Part shown: positions 19,486 to 27,403 of the stretch, in pieces
Layout of the letters: every line of letters begins with the position of its first letter
How positions within the stretch are numbered: the stretch's first letter is position 1
From: an uncultured Clostridium sp.
GTDB lineage: Bacteria > Bacillota > Clostridia > Lachnospirales > Lachnospiraceae
Direction of reading: 5' to 3'
NCBI GenBank assembly: GCA_900538475.1
Contig: UPYT01000007.1
Span: 60,884 to 124,883, forward strand
Length of the DNA: 64,000 bases
Notes under the pieces: model-generated
What the model was told of the DNA's origin: nothing
What the model saw: the letters and a program-made list of their open reading frames with translations, nothing else
The model's database searches: none
Translations under genes and position numbers: made by a program

Positions 19486-20634
19486 ATGATTTATCTGGAT
19501 CATGCGGCAACGTCACTGCCCAAGCCTGAGCCGGTGGTGATGGCAGTGACAGCTGCCATGAACTGCTTGGGAAACAGCGGCAGGGGAGCTCACAGTGCAA
19601 GTCTGGGAGCATCCCGGATGATATATGAAACAAGAGAAGTGCTGTCTGATTTTTTTGGAGGGGACGGTCCGGAGCAGGTGGTCTTTACGCCTAACGCCAC
19701 GGCTGCCCTGAACATGGTCATTCAGGGGATATTAAATCCCGGAGATCGGGCGGTTACAACGGCAATGGAGCATAATTCTGTCCTGAGACCTCTGTACCGG
19801 ATGGAAAAGCAGGGGGTCTCTCTTTGTGTTGTACCAGCAGACGAAAAAGGCCGTCTTTCCATGGAAAGGCTGGAGCAGGAGCTGAAACCGGGGACAAAGG
19901 CTCTGTTTTGTACTCACGCTTCTAATGTAACGGGCAATGTGAATGATTTAAAGACGATTGGAACAATGTGCAGGGACAGAGGAATCCTTTTTGTGGCAGA
20001 TGTATCTCAAAGTGCAGGCATTCTTCCCATTGATATGAAGGAGATGGCCATTGATATTTTGTGTTTTACTGGTCATAAGGGGCTTTTAGGGCCTCAGGGA
20101 ACCGGGGGAATCTGTGTGCGAAAGGGAGTTTCTGTCCGTCCTCTGATAGTGGGAGGAAGCGGAATTTTAAGCTACAGCAGAGAGCATCCCGCTCAAATGC
20201 CGGTGGCCCTGGAGGCAGGAACCTTAAATGGTCACGGAATTGCAGGACTGAAGGCAGCGCTGACATACATACGGGAACAGGGACAGGATATTCTGAGGAA
20301 AAAGGAATTGGAGCTGATGTGGTATTTTTATGACCAGGTCAGCAGACTTTCCCAGGTAACGGTGTATGGTGATTTTTCTTCCAGGAAAGCTTTGCGGACT
20401 CCGGTGGTTTCTCTCAATATTGGGGAGGAGGATTCTGGATGGGCTGCAGGAGAGCTGGCAGAGAGATATGGAATTCAAACCAGGGCAGGAGCCCACTGTG
20501 CGCCGTTGATGCATGAGGTTCTGAAAACCAGGGATCGGGGAGCTGTTCGTTTTTCCTTTTCCCATCTCAATACCAGGGAAGAAGCAGAAATGGCTGTTTA
20601 TGCAGTAGAGCAGCTGTGCCGGGAAGTGGAATAA
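19486..20634 (+). CDS. Class V aminotransferase (cysteine desulfurase-like)
   Basis: A 382-residue PLP enzyme. The PLP lysine is in CFTGHKGLLGPQGTG (Lys about residue 202), and the mobile-loop catalytic cysteine is in RAGAHCAPLMH (about 345), as in cysteine desulfurases that pull S (or Se) from cysteine as a persulfide. It starts MIYLDHAATSLPKP, usual for the family. The gene begins 5 nt after selD and is followed by DUF3343, an arrangement known from selenium loci where the enzyme is thought to mobilise selenium for SelD. That role is inferred from context; the fold and cofactor are seen directly. Confidence 0.9.
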   Translation: MIYLDHAATSLPKPEPVVMAVTAAMNCLGNSGRGAHSASLGASRMIYETREVLSDFFGGDGPEQVVFTPNATAALNMVIQGILNPGDRAVTTAMEHNSVLRPLYRMEKQGVSLCVVPADEKGRLSMERLEQELKPGTKALFCTHASNVTGNVNDLKTIGTMCRDRGILFVADVSQSAGILPIDMKEMAIDILCFTGHKGLLGPQGTGGICVRKGVSVRPLIVGGSGILSYSREHPAQMPVALEAGTLNGHGIAGLKAALTYIREQGQDILRKKELELMWYFYDQVSRLSQVTVYGDFSSRKALRTPVVSLNIGEEDSGWAAGELAERYGIQTRAGAHCAPLMHEVLKTRDRGAVRFSFSHLNTREEAEMAVYAVEQLCREVE

Positions 20635-20657
20635 AACAGAAACAGCAGGAGAGACAG

Positions 20658-20894
20658 ATGAGGAAAAAAGAACTTCGTATGGTCATGACGTTTCATACAA
20701 CAACAGAAGCTATGGCAGCAGAAAAGCAATTTCAGGATCAGGGAGTCCCGGGGCGTATGATTCCTGTGCCCAGAGAAATTACTGCAGGCTGCGGTCTTGC
20801 CTGGTCAGCGCCGGCAGACAGCCGTAAGCTGCTTTTGGAAGCTGTGGAAAAAGCAGAAATTCAGTATGAAACATGGAGAGAACTGCTTCTGTAG
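20658..20894 (+). CDS. DUF3343 protein (putative Se/S carrier)
   Basis: 78 residues in a compact ferredoxin-like pattern: LRMVMTFHTTTEAMAAEKQFQDQGVPGRMIPVPREITAGCGLAWSAP. The single Cys in TAGCGLAW is the conserved DUF3343 cysteine, expected to carry a persulfide or selenosulfide. DUF3343 proteins sit beside SelD and cysteine desulfurase in selenium loci. ATG 20658 is chosen, with AGGAGAG just upstream; the preceding in-frame ATG lies inside the aminotransferase gene. It is 23 nt after the aminotransferase. Confidence 0.82.
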   Translation: MRKKELRMVMTFHTTTEAMAAEKQFQDQGVPGRMIPVPREITAGCGLAWSAPADSRKLLLEAVEKAEIQYETWRELLL

Positions 20895-20908
20895 GAAGGA
20901 AGAAAAAG

Positions 20909-21160
20909 ATGAGAAACAGAAATTTCTGGATACTCCTGCTGCTTTTGCTTGCAGGCATTGTCCTGGGTGGTTTTCTGGGAAATATGGCAGAGGGGATCCC
21001 GTGGCTTTCCTGGCTGAATTTCGGGCAGTCCTTTGGACTGGATGAGCCTCTGATCCTGAATCTGGGAGTAGTGGTGATTACCTTTGGTCTTTCTATTAAA
21101 ATTACCATGGCCGGGATTCTTGGCGTGGCCGCAGCGCTGGTGATTTATAAGGCACTGTAA
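20909..21160 (+). CDS. DUF4321-like small membrane protein
   Basis: 83 residues with two hydrophobic segments (FWILLLLLLAGIVLGGFLG, about 6-24, and LNLGVVVITFGLSIKITMAGILGVAAALVIY at the end), matching the DUF4321 family of short clostridial membrane proteins. It starts 15 nt after the DUF3343 gene behind GGAAGGAAG. In other Clostridia I remember DUF4321 near radC/mreB genes, so its place here may be incidental. Function unknown. Confidence 0.7.
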   Translation: MRNRNFWILLLLLLAGIVLGGFLGNMAEGIPWLSWLNFGQSFGLDEPLILNLGVVVITFGLSIKITMAGILGVAAALVIYKAL

Positions 21161-21266
21161 GCTTGGGCAGCAGAGACTAAAAACTGCGGAAGGATGCGCT
21201 GGAATTCAGGCAAAAACAAAACAGCCAAATTCATTTTAGAAAAGAGAAAAAAGAGAGGGGATTATC

Positions 21267-22625
21267 ATGGCACAGAAAAAAGGGGACAGAACCTATGAAA
21301 TGGATATGTGCAACGGTCCGCTGTTTTCTAAGCTGATCGTTTTTGCAGTACCGCTGATGCTGTCGGGAATTCTTCAGCTGTTATTCAATGCGGCAGACAT
21401 TATTGTGGTGGGGCGGTTTGCGGGAAGTGAATCGCTGGCGGCAGTAGGCTCCACTTCATCGCTGATTAACCTGCTGGTGAATCTGTTTATTGGATTGTCT
21501 ATTGGAGCAAATGTGCTGGTTGCCCAGTTTTATGGAGCTCAAAGGTTCAAAGATCTGGAAGAGACGGTTCATACCTCTATTCTTCTGGCAGGGATCGGCG
21601 GTGTGATTCTGATTTTTGTGGGATTTTTCCTTTCGGATCCGATGCTTGAGCTGATGGGAACTCCAGATGAGGTTCTGGTACTTGCAACTTTGTATATGAA
21701 GATCTATTTCTTAGGAATGCCTGCAACTCTGATTTATAACTTTGGAAGCGCTATTTTAAGAGCGATTGGAGATACGAGAAGACCGCTGTATTTTCTTCTG
21801 ACAGCAGGCGTGATCAATGTGGTTCTGAATCTGATTTTTGTGATTCAGTTTTCCATGGGGGTAGCAGGAGTTGCCCTGGCTACAACGATTTCCCAATGTG
21901 TTTCTGCTGCTCTGATTATTCAGTGTCTGGCGCGTTCAGATGCACCTTACCGTCTGCAGAAAAGCAAACTGAAGCTAAAGGGGGACAAGGTAAAGAAAAT
22001 TGCAAAAATTGGTCTTCCGGCTGGTATTCAGGGATCGGTTTTTTCTATTTCCAATGTTCTGATTCAGTCCTCTGTCAACTCTTTTGGAGCTGTTGCCATG
22101 GCGGGAAGCACTGCGTCTGCCAATATTGAAGGCTTTGTTTATACATCTATGAATGCGGTGTATCAGACAGCTCTGAGCTTTACAAGCCAGAACTTTGGAG
22201 CAGGAAATTATAAACGAATGACCAAAATTCTGATTTACTGTCAGGCTATTGTTATTATGGTAGGGATCGTGATGGGAGGAGGCGCCGTTCTGGCAGGACG
22301 TCAGCTTTTGGGAATCTATTCCTCGAATCCGGAGGTAATTCAGTATGGAATGAACCGTCTCCGCCTGATTAGCGGCCCATATTTTCTCTGCGGAATTATG
22401 GATGTAATGGTGGGAGCTCTGAGAGGAATCGGCTACTCGGTGGCGCCGATGCTGGTATCTCTGACCGGAGCCTGCGGATTCCGTATCTTCTGGATTTTTA
22501 CTGTATTTGCATCAAACAGGAGCCTGGAGACTTTGTATCTGTCTTATCCGGTATCCTGGGCATTGACATTTACGGCGCACATCATCTGTTATGTGTTCAT
22601 ACGCCGGAAAATGACTAAAAAATAG
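21267..22625 (+). CDS. MATE family efflux transporter
   Basis: A 452-residue protein with about 12 hydrophobic segments in two repeats, opening MDMCNGPLFSKLIVFAVPLMLSGILQLLFNAADIIVVGRF, the standard NorM/DinF-like start where the Asp of the ADIIVVGRF helix is conserved. The second repeat begins LKLKGDKVKKIAKIGLPAGIQGSVFSISN. It should export cationic compounds using an H+ or Na+ gradient. It lies between the selD group and yqeC on the same strand; whether it has a role in selenium/molybdenum metabolism is unknown. RBS GAGAGGGG. Confidence 0.9.
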   Translation: MAQKKGDRTYEMDMCNGPLFSKLIVFAVPLMLSGILQLLFNAADIIVVGRFAGSESLAAVGSTSSLINLLVNLFIGLSIGANVLVAQFYGAQRFKDLEETVHTSILLAGIGGVILIFVGFFLSDPMLELMGTPDEVLVLATLYMKIYFLGMPATLIYNFGSAILRAIGDTRRPLYFLLTAGVINVVLNLIFVIQFSMGVAGVALATTISQCVSAALIIQCLARSDAPYRLQKSKLKLKGDKVKKIAKIGLPAGIQGSVFSISNVLIQSSVNSFGAVAMAGSTASANIEGFVYTSMNAVYQTALSFTSQNFGAGNYKRMTKILIYCQAIVIMVGIVMGGGAVLAGRQLLGIYSSNPEVIQYGMNRLRLISGPYFLCGIMDVMVGALRGIGYSVAPMLVSLTGACGFRIFWIFTVFASNRSLETLYLSYPVSWALTFTAHIICYVFIRRKMTKK

Positions 22626-22812
22626 CAGTTCTGCATTGCGTATAGAAAAAGCCGGATGATCTGTCATTTTTGCAGGAAATTCGGTTTTTTCTGTTATAGG
22701 GCTTCCAGCAGGAATAAAACTTCCATGAAATGATTGGAAGGAATGGAGTCTTATATCGCAGAGGCAGCTTTGACGGAACGGAAATGTGTATGAAGGAAAG
22801 GAAGGAAGAAAA

Positions 22813-23595
22813 ATGAATCAGGTTTGGTCCAGGAACCATGAAACAGGAGAGCTGAAGCCAGCGAAAAGTCTGATGGTAGCTTTAGGATTTGAGAAGAAGG
22901 AGCAGCTGCCCCGGATTATTTCTCTTGTAGGCGGAGGCGGAAAAACCACCACCATTTATCAGCTGGCAGACGAGCTTTCAGAACAGGGGCTTCGTGTTCT
23001 GATTACAACCAGCACGCATATTCAATGTCCGGAAAACGGACTTTCTGCCTTTGTGGATCATGTCAGAGAAGTGACAGCTGATATGTGGGAAGGGGGAATC
23101 CTTACAGTGGGAAAGCCGCTGTTGAAGGAGGAAGAGACATATAAGCTGAGTATGCCGGAGGGGCTGGGCGAGCCGGAAGAGATGGAGCGCCTACTTCAAA
23201 TGGCTGATGTGATTCTGATTGAAGCGGACGGCGCAAAGAAAAAGCCGGTTAAGGTTCCGGGAGAATGGGAGCCGGTGATTATCCCTCAGACAGGCCTTGT
23301 GATTGCCTGCGCCGGATTGTCGGCTCTGGGAGGAACCTTTGCAGATACCTGTTTCCGGTTCCGGGAATACGGGAAATGGCTGATGCGTGAGGGTGAGAAT
23401 GTGATTACGCCGGAGGATCTGGCCCTGATTCTTATGGATGAGAGAGGAAGCCACAGGGGAGTGCAGGGCCGCTATTACCGGGTGGTGCTGAATCAGGCAG
23501 ACGGGGAAAAAGAGCTGAAGGCGGCAGAAATGATTCTGAAGCTGCTTCCCGTAACTATGCAGAAGGGATGTGCTGTGACAGCCTACCGGAAATAA
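22813..23595 (+). CDS. yqeC: Putative selenium-dependent hydroxylase accessory protein YqeC
   Basis: A 260-residue P-loop protein. Walker A is SLVGGGGKTTTIYQLADEL (about residues 37-55), followed by ITTSTHIQCP and DVILIEADGAKKKPVKVPGEWEPVIP, the signature of YqeC. The family co-occurs with orphan SelD and YqeB in genomes with selenium-dependent molybdenum hydroxylases (xanthine dehydrogenase or purine hydroxylase types), where it is thought to help mature the Se-containing molybdenum cofactor. ATG 22813 follows AAGGAAGG; ATG 22786 has a weaker site. It is followed by yqeB-mocA 76 nt later. Confidence 0.88.
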   Translation: MNQVWSRNHETGELKPAKSLMVALGFEKKEQLPRIISLVGGGGKTTTIYQLADELSEQGLRVLITTSTHIQCPENGLSAFVDHVREVTADMWEGGILTVGKPLLKEEETYKLSMPEGLGEPEEMERLLQMADVILIEADGAKKKPVKVPGEWEPVIIPQTGLVIACAGLSALGGTFADTCFRFREYGKWLMREGENVITPEDLALILMDERGSHRGVQGRYYRVVLNQADGEKELKAAEMILKLLPVTMQKGCAVTAYRK

Positions 23596-23671
23596 GGGGT
23601 GATTTTCCAGCAGAAGAATAGGAAAGCGGCCGATAAATAGAAAGATGAGTCAGAAAAAGGAGAAGGAAACA

Positions 23672-25069
23672 ATGGAAAACAGAGGATTGGCAGTCATTAA
23701 GGGAGCTGGGGATTTAGCCAGCGGAATAGCCCTCAGGCTGCACAGGTGCGGATATCAGATTATTATGACGGAGATTGCTGTTCCGACAACTGTAAGGCGG
23801 ACAGTATCCTTTTCTCCTGCGGTGTATCTGGGAGAAACGCAGGTAGAAGATGTGACCGGTGTACGGTGTCATTCTTTGGAAGAGATAAAAGCTGCTGTCA
23901 GCTGTGGGAGGATTGCAGTAATTGTAGATGAAAAGTCTGAAATTGTGAAGCAGATGAAGCCGCAGATAGTGGTAGATGCGATTTTGGCGAAATACAATAC
24001 AGGAACCTCCATTACCGATGCACCTACAGTGATTGCGATAGGACCGGGATTCTGTGCCGGAACAGACTGTCACTGTGTGGTAGAAAGCAAACGGGGCCAT
24101 TATCTGGGAAGGTGTATCTGGGACGGTCCGGCGATTGCAAATACAGGAGTGCCGGGGCTGATTGGCGGTTATGGACTGGAACGTCTGATTCGAGCATCTG
24201 ATGATGGAGTATTTCGAGGCACAGTATCCATTGGAGAACAGGTAAAGGCCGGAGAGCTGGTGGGATATGCCGGAGAAACTCCGATTTATGCACAGATAGA
24301 CGGTGTGGTGCGGGGACTTTTACAGGATGGTGTTTTGGTAACGAAGGGAATGAAATCTGGAGACGTAGATCCCCGGTGCGAGAGAAAGCACTGCTTTACT
24401 GTATCAGACAAGGCTTCTTCTATCGGAGGAGGGGTTTTGGAGGCAATTCTCTGCCATCAGACTGCAAATCCAAGGACTGCTCTGGTCGTTCTTGCTGCCG
24501 GGGACAGCAGGCGCTTTGAAAGCAACAAGCTGCTGGTTCCGGTAGACGGTATGCCTATGTACCGCCATATTTTAGAGGAGACAGCGGGACTTTCCAAAAC
24601 AGTTTTCCGCAGAAAAATTCTGGTAAGCCAGTACGAGGAGATTCTTCAGAGCGGGACAGCGTACGGTTTTACAACAGTAGAAAACAGAGACAGCAGCCTT
24701 GGAGTTTCTCATTCCATTCATCTTGCCCTGGAGGCGCTGGAACAGGAACTGGAGCAGGGAAGCCTGGATGGAATCTGTTTTGCTGTATGCGATCAGCCCT
24801 GGCTGACGAAAAAGACCATTTCCGGCCTGGTAAATGGCTGGAAAGCAGGAAAAACAGGTCTTGGAACAGTTTCCTGCCGGGGAAGAGACGGAAGTCCTGC
24901 CGTCTTTTCTGTAGACTATGTACCGGAGCTCAAGGGGCTTTTGGGAGACCAGGGAGGAAGAGCAATTCTGTCTGCCCATCCGCAGGAGGTATACCGGTAT
25001 GAAACAGGGGATCCGCGGGAACTGGAGGATGTGGATACCAGAGAGGATATGGCTCCCGGAAGCAGGTAA
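23672..25069 (+). CDS. YqeB-MocA fusion: Se-dependent Mo hydroxylase accessory protein with nucleotidyltransferase domain
   Basis: 465 residues with two modules. Residues 1 to ~262 match the EF2563/YqeB family: GLAVIKGAGDLASGIALRLHR (Rossmann-like start), VDAILAKYNTGT, IGPGFCAGTDCHCVVESKRGH and a C-terminal SIGGGVLEAI. Residues ~268-465 are a MobA-like NTP transferase like MocA: VVLAAGDSRRFESNKLLVPVDG gives the nucleotide-binding loop and signature Lys, and FAVCDQPWLT the metal-binding Asp. MocA makes molybdopterin cytosine dinucleotide, the cofactor form of xanthine-dehydrogenase-type enzymes. The fusion joins cofactor nucleotidylation with Se maturation. ATG 23672 (AGGAGA 8-nt upstream) is preferred to ATG 23645. 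Confidence 0.88.
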   Translation: MENRGLAVIKGAGDLASGIALRLHRCGYQIIMTEIAVPTTVRRTVSFSPAVYLGETQVEDVTGVRCHSLEEIKAAVSCGRIAVIVDEKSEIVKQMKPQIVVDAILAKYNTGTSITDAPTVIAIGPGFCAGTDCHCVVESKRGHYLGRCIWDGPAIANTGVPGLIGGYGLERLIRASDDGVFRGTVSIGEQVKAGELVGYAGETPIYAQIDGVVRGLLQDGVLVTKGMKSGDVDPRCERKHCFTVSDKASSIGGGVLEAILCHQTANPRTALVVLAAGDSRRFESNKLLVPVDGMPMYRHILEETAGLSKTVFRRKILVSQYEEILQSGTAYGFTTVENRDSSLGVSHSIHLALEALEQELEQGSLDGICFAVCDQPWLTKKTISGLVNGWKAGKTGLGTVSCRGRDGSPAVFSVDYVPELKGLLGDQGGRAILSAHPQEVYRYETGDPRELEDVDTREDMAPGSR

Positions 25070-25116
25070 TAAGAAGAACAGATTGTCGAAACCTTAACAG
25101 TTTTACAAAAAAAGTC

Positions 25117-25145
25117 TTGCTATGCGCTTTTTCCTTGGTTATAAT
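25117..25145 (+). promoter_or_regulatory. Sigma-A type promoter of the ThyX-like/folA unit
   Basis: TTGCTA (25117-25122), 17-nt spacer, TATAAT (25140-25145). The 80-nt leader that follows has no obvious riboswitch. Confidence 0.75.
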
Positions 25146-25226
25146 GAGAGACAGGCTATGCTTTCAGCAGAAAATGAATTTCCCCGAAGGGGAATGAAAA
25201 TAGCAGAAAACAGAAAGGAATTCCAC

Positions 25227-25883
25227 ATGATAACATTAGAACGCACAAGCGTTATGAATCTGGAGAATGCCATTCGCGGTGCAAGAAATCCCATGAACAG
25301 CTGGGGAAGAATGGACAGCGGCTACAATGAAAACGGAGAGTATGTGCTGGGACCCAATGATCTGGATCTGGCAAAGCGCTTAAGAAAGGCAGGAACCGGC
25401 GATCACCGCAAGTATCTTCGTCAGGTTTTTGTTTCCGTTGATATTACGGCTCCCATGTACTGGTGGAAGGAGTATGATACTTATAAAGTGGCTACGGTTG
25501 CCAATTCTACCAGCACGATGCATAAGATTCACAGCTGCCCCTTTGAACTGGATGATTTCAGTCACGATCATATGACTCCGGAAACGTTGGAGTATATGCA
25601 AACTGTAGTGGAGCAGCTGGAGAAAATTCGCCTGAAGTACATGGAAACGAAGGAAAAGGCTTACTGGTACGATATGATTCAGCTTCTTCCTTCCAGCTAT
25701 AACCAGATGCGTACCTGTACGATGAATTATGAGAATCTGATTAATATGTATTATGCCCGCCGCAGCCATAAGCTGCAGGAATGGCATACCTTCTGCGATT
25801 GGATAAAGACTTTGCCTTACGCCAAAGAGCTGATTCTTGCAGAAGAGGAAGACAGAATACCGGAAAGAAGTGATCCAATTTGA
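25227..25883 (+). CDS. Conserved protein, possibly a divergent ThyX-like thymidylate synthase
   Basis: A 218-residue protein, not firmly recognised. The core DHRKYLRQVFVSVDITAPMYWWKEYDTYKVATVANSTSTMHKI has the layout of flavin-dependent thymidylate synthase ThyX (beta strand, then the substrate-binding helix with several conserved polar residues), and phage and Firmicutes relatives are often found with nucleotide genes. The canonical RHRxxSxNExSxRY motif is not present; WWKEYDTYKVATVANSTS occupies its place. It overlaps folA by 3 nt, so the pair is translationally coupled, which fits folate/thymidylate metabolism. The start is ATG 25227 with AAAGGA 7 nt upstream. Function is an inference. Confidence 0.55.
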   Translation: MITLERTSVMNLENAIRGARNPMNSWGRMDSGYNENGEYVLGPNDLDLAKRLRKAGTGDHRKYLRQVFVSVDITAPMYWWKEYDTYKVATVANSTSTMHKIHSCPFELDDFSHDHMTPETLEYMQTVVEQLEKIRLKYMETKEKAYWYDMIQLLPSSYNQMRTCTMNYENLINMYYARRSHKLQEWHTFCDWIKTLPYAKELILAEEEDRIPERSDPI

Positions 25884-26380
25884 TTTATATTGCAGCAGTA
25901 GACAGCCACTGGGCCATTGGCCAGAAGGGCCAGCTTCTTGTAACGATTCCGCAGGATCAGAAGCGGTTCCGAGATATGACCTTGGGCAAGGTGATTGTAA
26001 TGGGCCGGAAGACTCTGGATACGCTTCCAGGCGGCCAGCCTCTCTATGGCCGGAGAAATGTGATTTTAAGCAGGGATCCGGAGTACCGTGTGAAGGGCGC
26101 AGATGTCTGTCACAGTGTAAAGGAGTGTCTGGAGCTTTTAAAGAACTACGGACCAGATGATATTTATATTATTGGCGGAGAGAGTATTTACCGCCAGTTT
26201 CTGCCCTACTGCAGCCGGGCAGAAATTACCTGGATTGATTTTGCATATTCCGCAGATGCACATTTTCCCAACCTGGAAGAGTCTGGGGAATGGGAGATGA
26301 CGGAGGAAAGCGATGAGCAGACATATTTTGATCTTTGCTATACCTACCGCGTATATGAGAAGCAGAGAACCGGGAAATGA
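25880..26380 (+). CDS. folA: Dihydrofolate reductase (TTG start)
   Basis: A 166-residue DHFR reducing dihydrofolate with NADPH. Motifs: IYIAAVDSHWAIGQKGQLL (Met20-loop region), QKRFRDMTLGKVIVMGRKTLDTLPGGQPLYGRRNVILSR (cofactor loop) and DIYIIGGESIYRQFLPYC. The carboxylate of the active site appears as Asp in the QDQKRFRDMT helix. The gene begins with TTG at 25880, overlapping the TGA of the previous gene (TTGA); no ATG exists nearby that would keep the first strand. Confidence 0.93.
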   Translation: MIYIAAVDSHWAIGQKGQLLVTIPQDQKRFRDMTLGKVIVMGRKTLDTLPGGQPLYGRRNVILSRDPEYRVKGADVCHSVKECLELLKNYGPDDIYIIGGESIYRQFLPYCSRAEITWIDFAYSADAHFPNLEESGEWEMTEESDEQTYFDLCYTYRVYEKQRTGK

Positions 26381-26482
26381 TAAGAGAATGGAACTGATAA
26401 AAGAAACAGTTTCTGAGGAACAATAAAACCCTTAGAATACATGATAAAATATTTTGCAGCAGCAGAACATGGGAGGATCAAT

Positions 26483-27367
26483 ATGTACAGAATTTTGAAA
26501 GCAGAACAGCTGGCTGATAAGATTTTTCTGATGGATGTGGAGGCCCCGCGTGTGGCCAGAGCCTGTCAGCCGGGAGAGTTTGTAATTGTCAAAATAGATG
26601 AGAAGGGAGAACGGATTCCTCTGACAATCTGCGATTATAACCGGGAACAGGGAACCGTTACCATTGTATTCCAGATTGTAGGTGCTTCTACTCTGAGAAT
26701 GTCCGGATTGAAGGCCGGAGATGCCTTCCAGGATTTTGTAGGACCGCTGGGACAGCCATCTGAGTTTGTAAAGGATGATCTGGAGGAAGTAAAAAAACGC
26801 AAATATCTGTTTGTGGCAGGCGGTGTGGGAACAGCGCCGGTATATCCTCAGGTAAAGTGGATGAAAGAGCATGGCATTGAGGCAGATGTCATTGTAGGTG
26901 CCAAGACAAAGGATCTTTTGATTCTGGAGGATGAGATGCGTCAGGTAGCAGGAAATCTTTATGTTACCACAGACGATGGTTCTTATGAGAGAAAAGGCAT
27001 GGTAACCAGTGTGATTGAGGATCTGGTAAAGAATCAGGGAAAACACTATGACGTTTGTGTTGCCATCGGACCGATGATTATGATGAAATTTGTCTGCAAG
27101 CTGACTAAGGAGCTGGAGCTTCCAACCATTGTCAGCATGAACCCTGTTATGGTAGACGGAACCGGTATGTGCGGAGCATGCCGTCTGACCGTAGGCGGAG
27201 AAGTGAAATTTGCCTGTGTAGACGGACCGGAGTTTGATGGCCATTTGGTAAACTTTGATGAAGCTATGAAGCGCCAGCAGATGTATAAGACAGAAGAAGG
27301 CCGGGCAATGTTAAAGGCAATCGAGGGTGATACTCATCATGGCGGCTGCGGCCACTGCAACGATTAA
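26483..27367 (+). CDS. nfnA: FAD/NAD-binding NfnA-type subunit (ferredoxin:NADP oxidoreductase partner)
   Basis: A 294-residue protein of the ferredoxin-NADP reductase superfamily (sulfide/dihydroorotate-dehydrogenase-like). FAD-binding region IPLTICDYN (RxPLT-type motif), NAD-binding GGVGTAPVYPQVKWM, and near the C-terminus a [2Fe-2S] ligand set in GTGMCGACRLTVGGEVKFACVDGP. With the following gltA-like gene it forms the NfnAB complex, which in Clostridia couples NADH and reduced ferredoxin to NADP+ reduction by electron bifurcation in the cytosol. ATG 26483 has GGGAGG upstream. The gap to nfnB is 36 nt. The His-rich tail HHGGCGHCND is notable. Confidence 0.9.
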   Translation: MYRILKAEQLADKIFLMDVEAPRVARACQPGEFVIVKIDEKGERIPLTICDYNREQGTVTIVFQIVGASTLRMSGLKAGDAFQDFVGPLGQPSEFVKDDLEEVKKRKYLFVAGGVGTAPVYPQVKWMKEHGIEADVIVGAKTKDLLILEDEMRQVAGNLYVTTDDGSYERKGMVTSVIEDLVKNQGKHYDVCVAIGPMIMMKFVCKLTKELELPTIVSMNPVMVDGTGMCGACRLTVGGEVKFACVDGPEFDGHLVNFDEAMKRQQMYKTEEGRAMLKAIEGDTHHGGCGHCND

Positions 27368-27403
27368 TGGCAGAACAGAGGAATCAGATCGGAGGATAAA
27401 ATC

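Noticed and set aside
26432..27244. 270-codon minus-strand ORF over nfnA
   Set aside because: Shadow of nfnA; no ribosome site and no recognisable domain.
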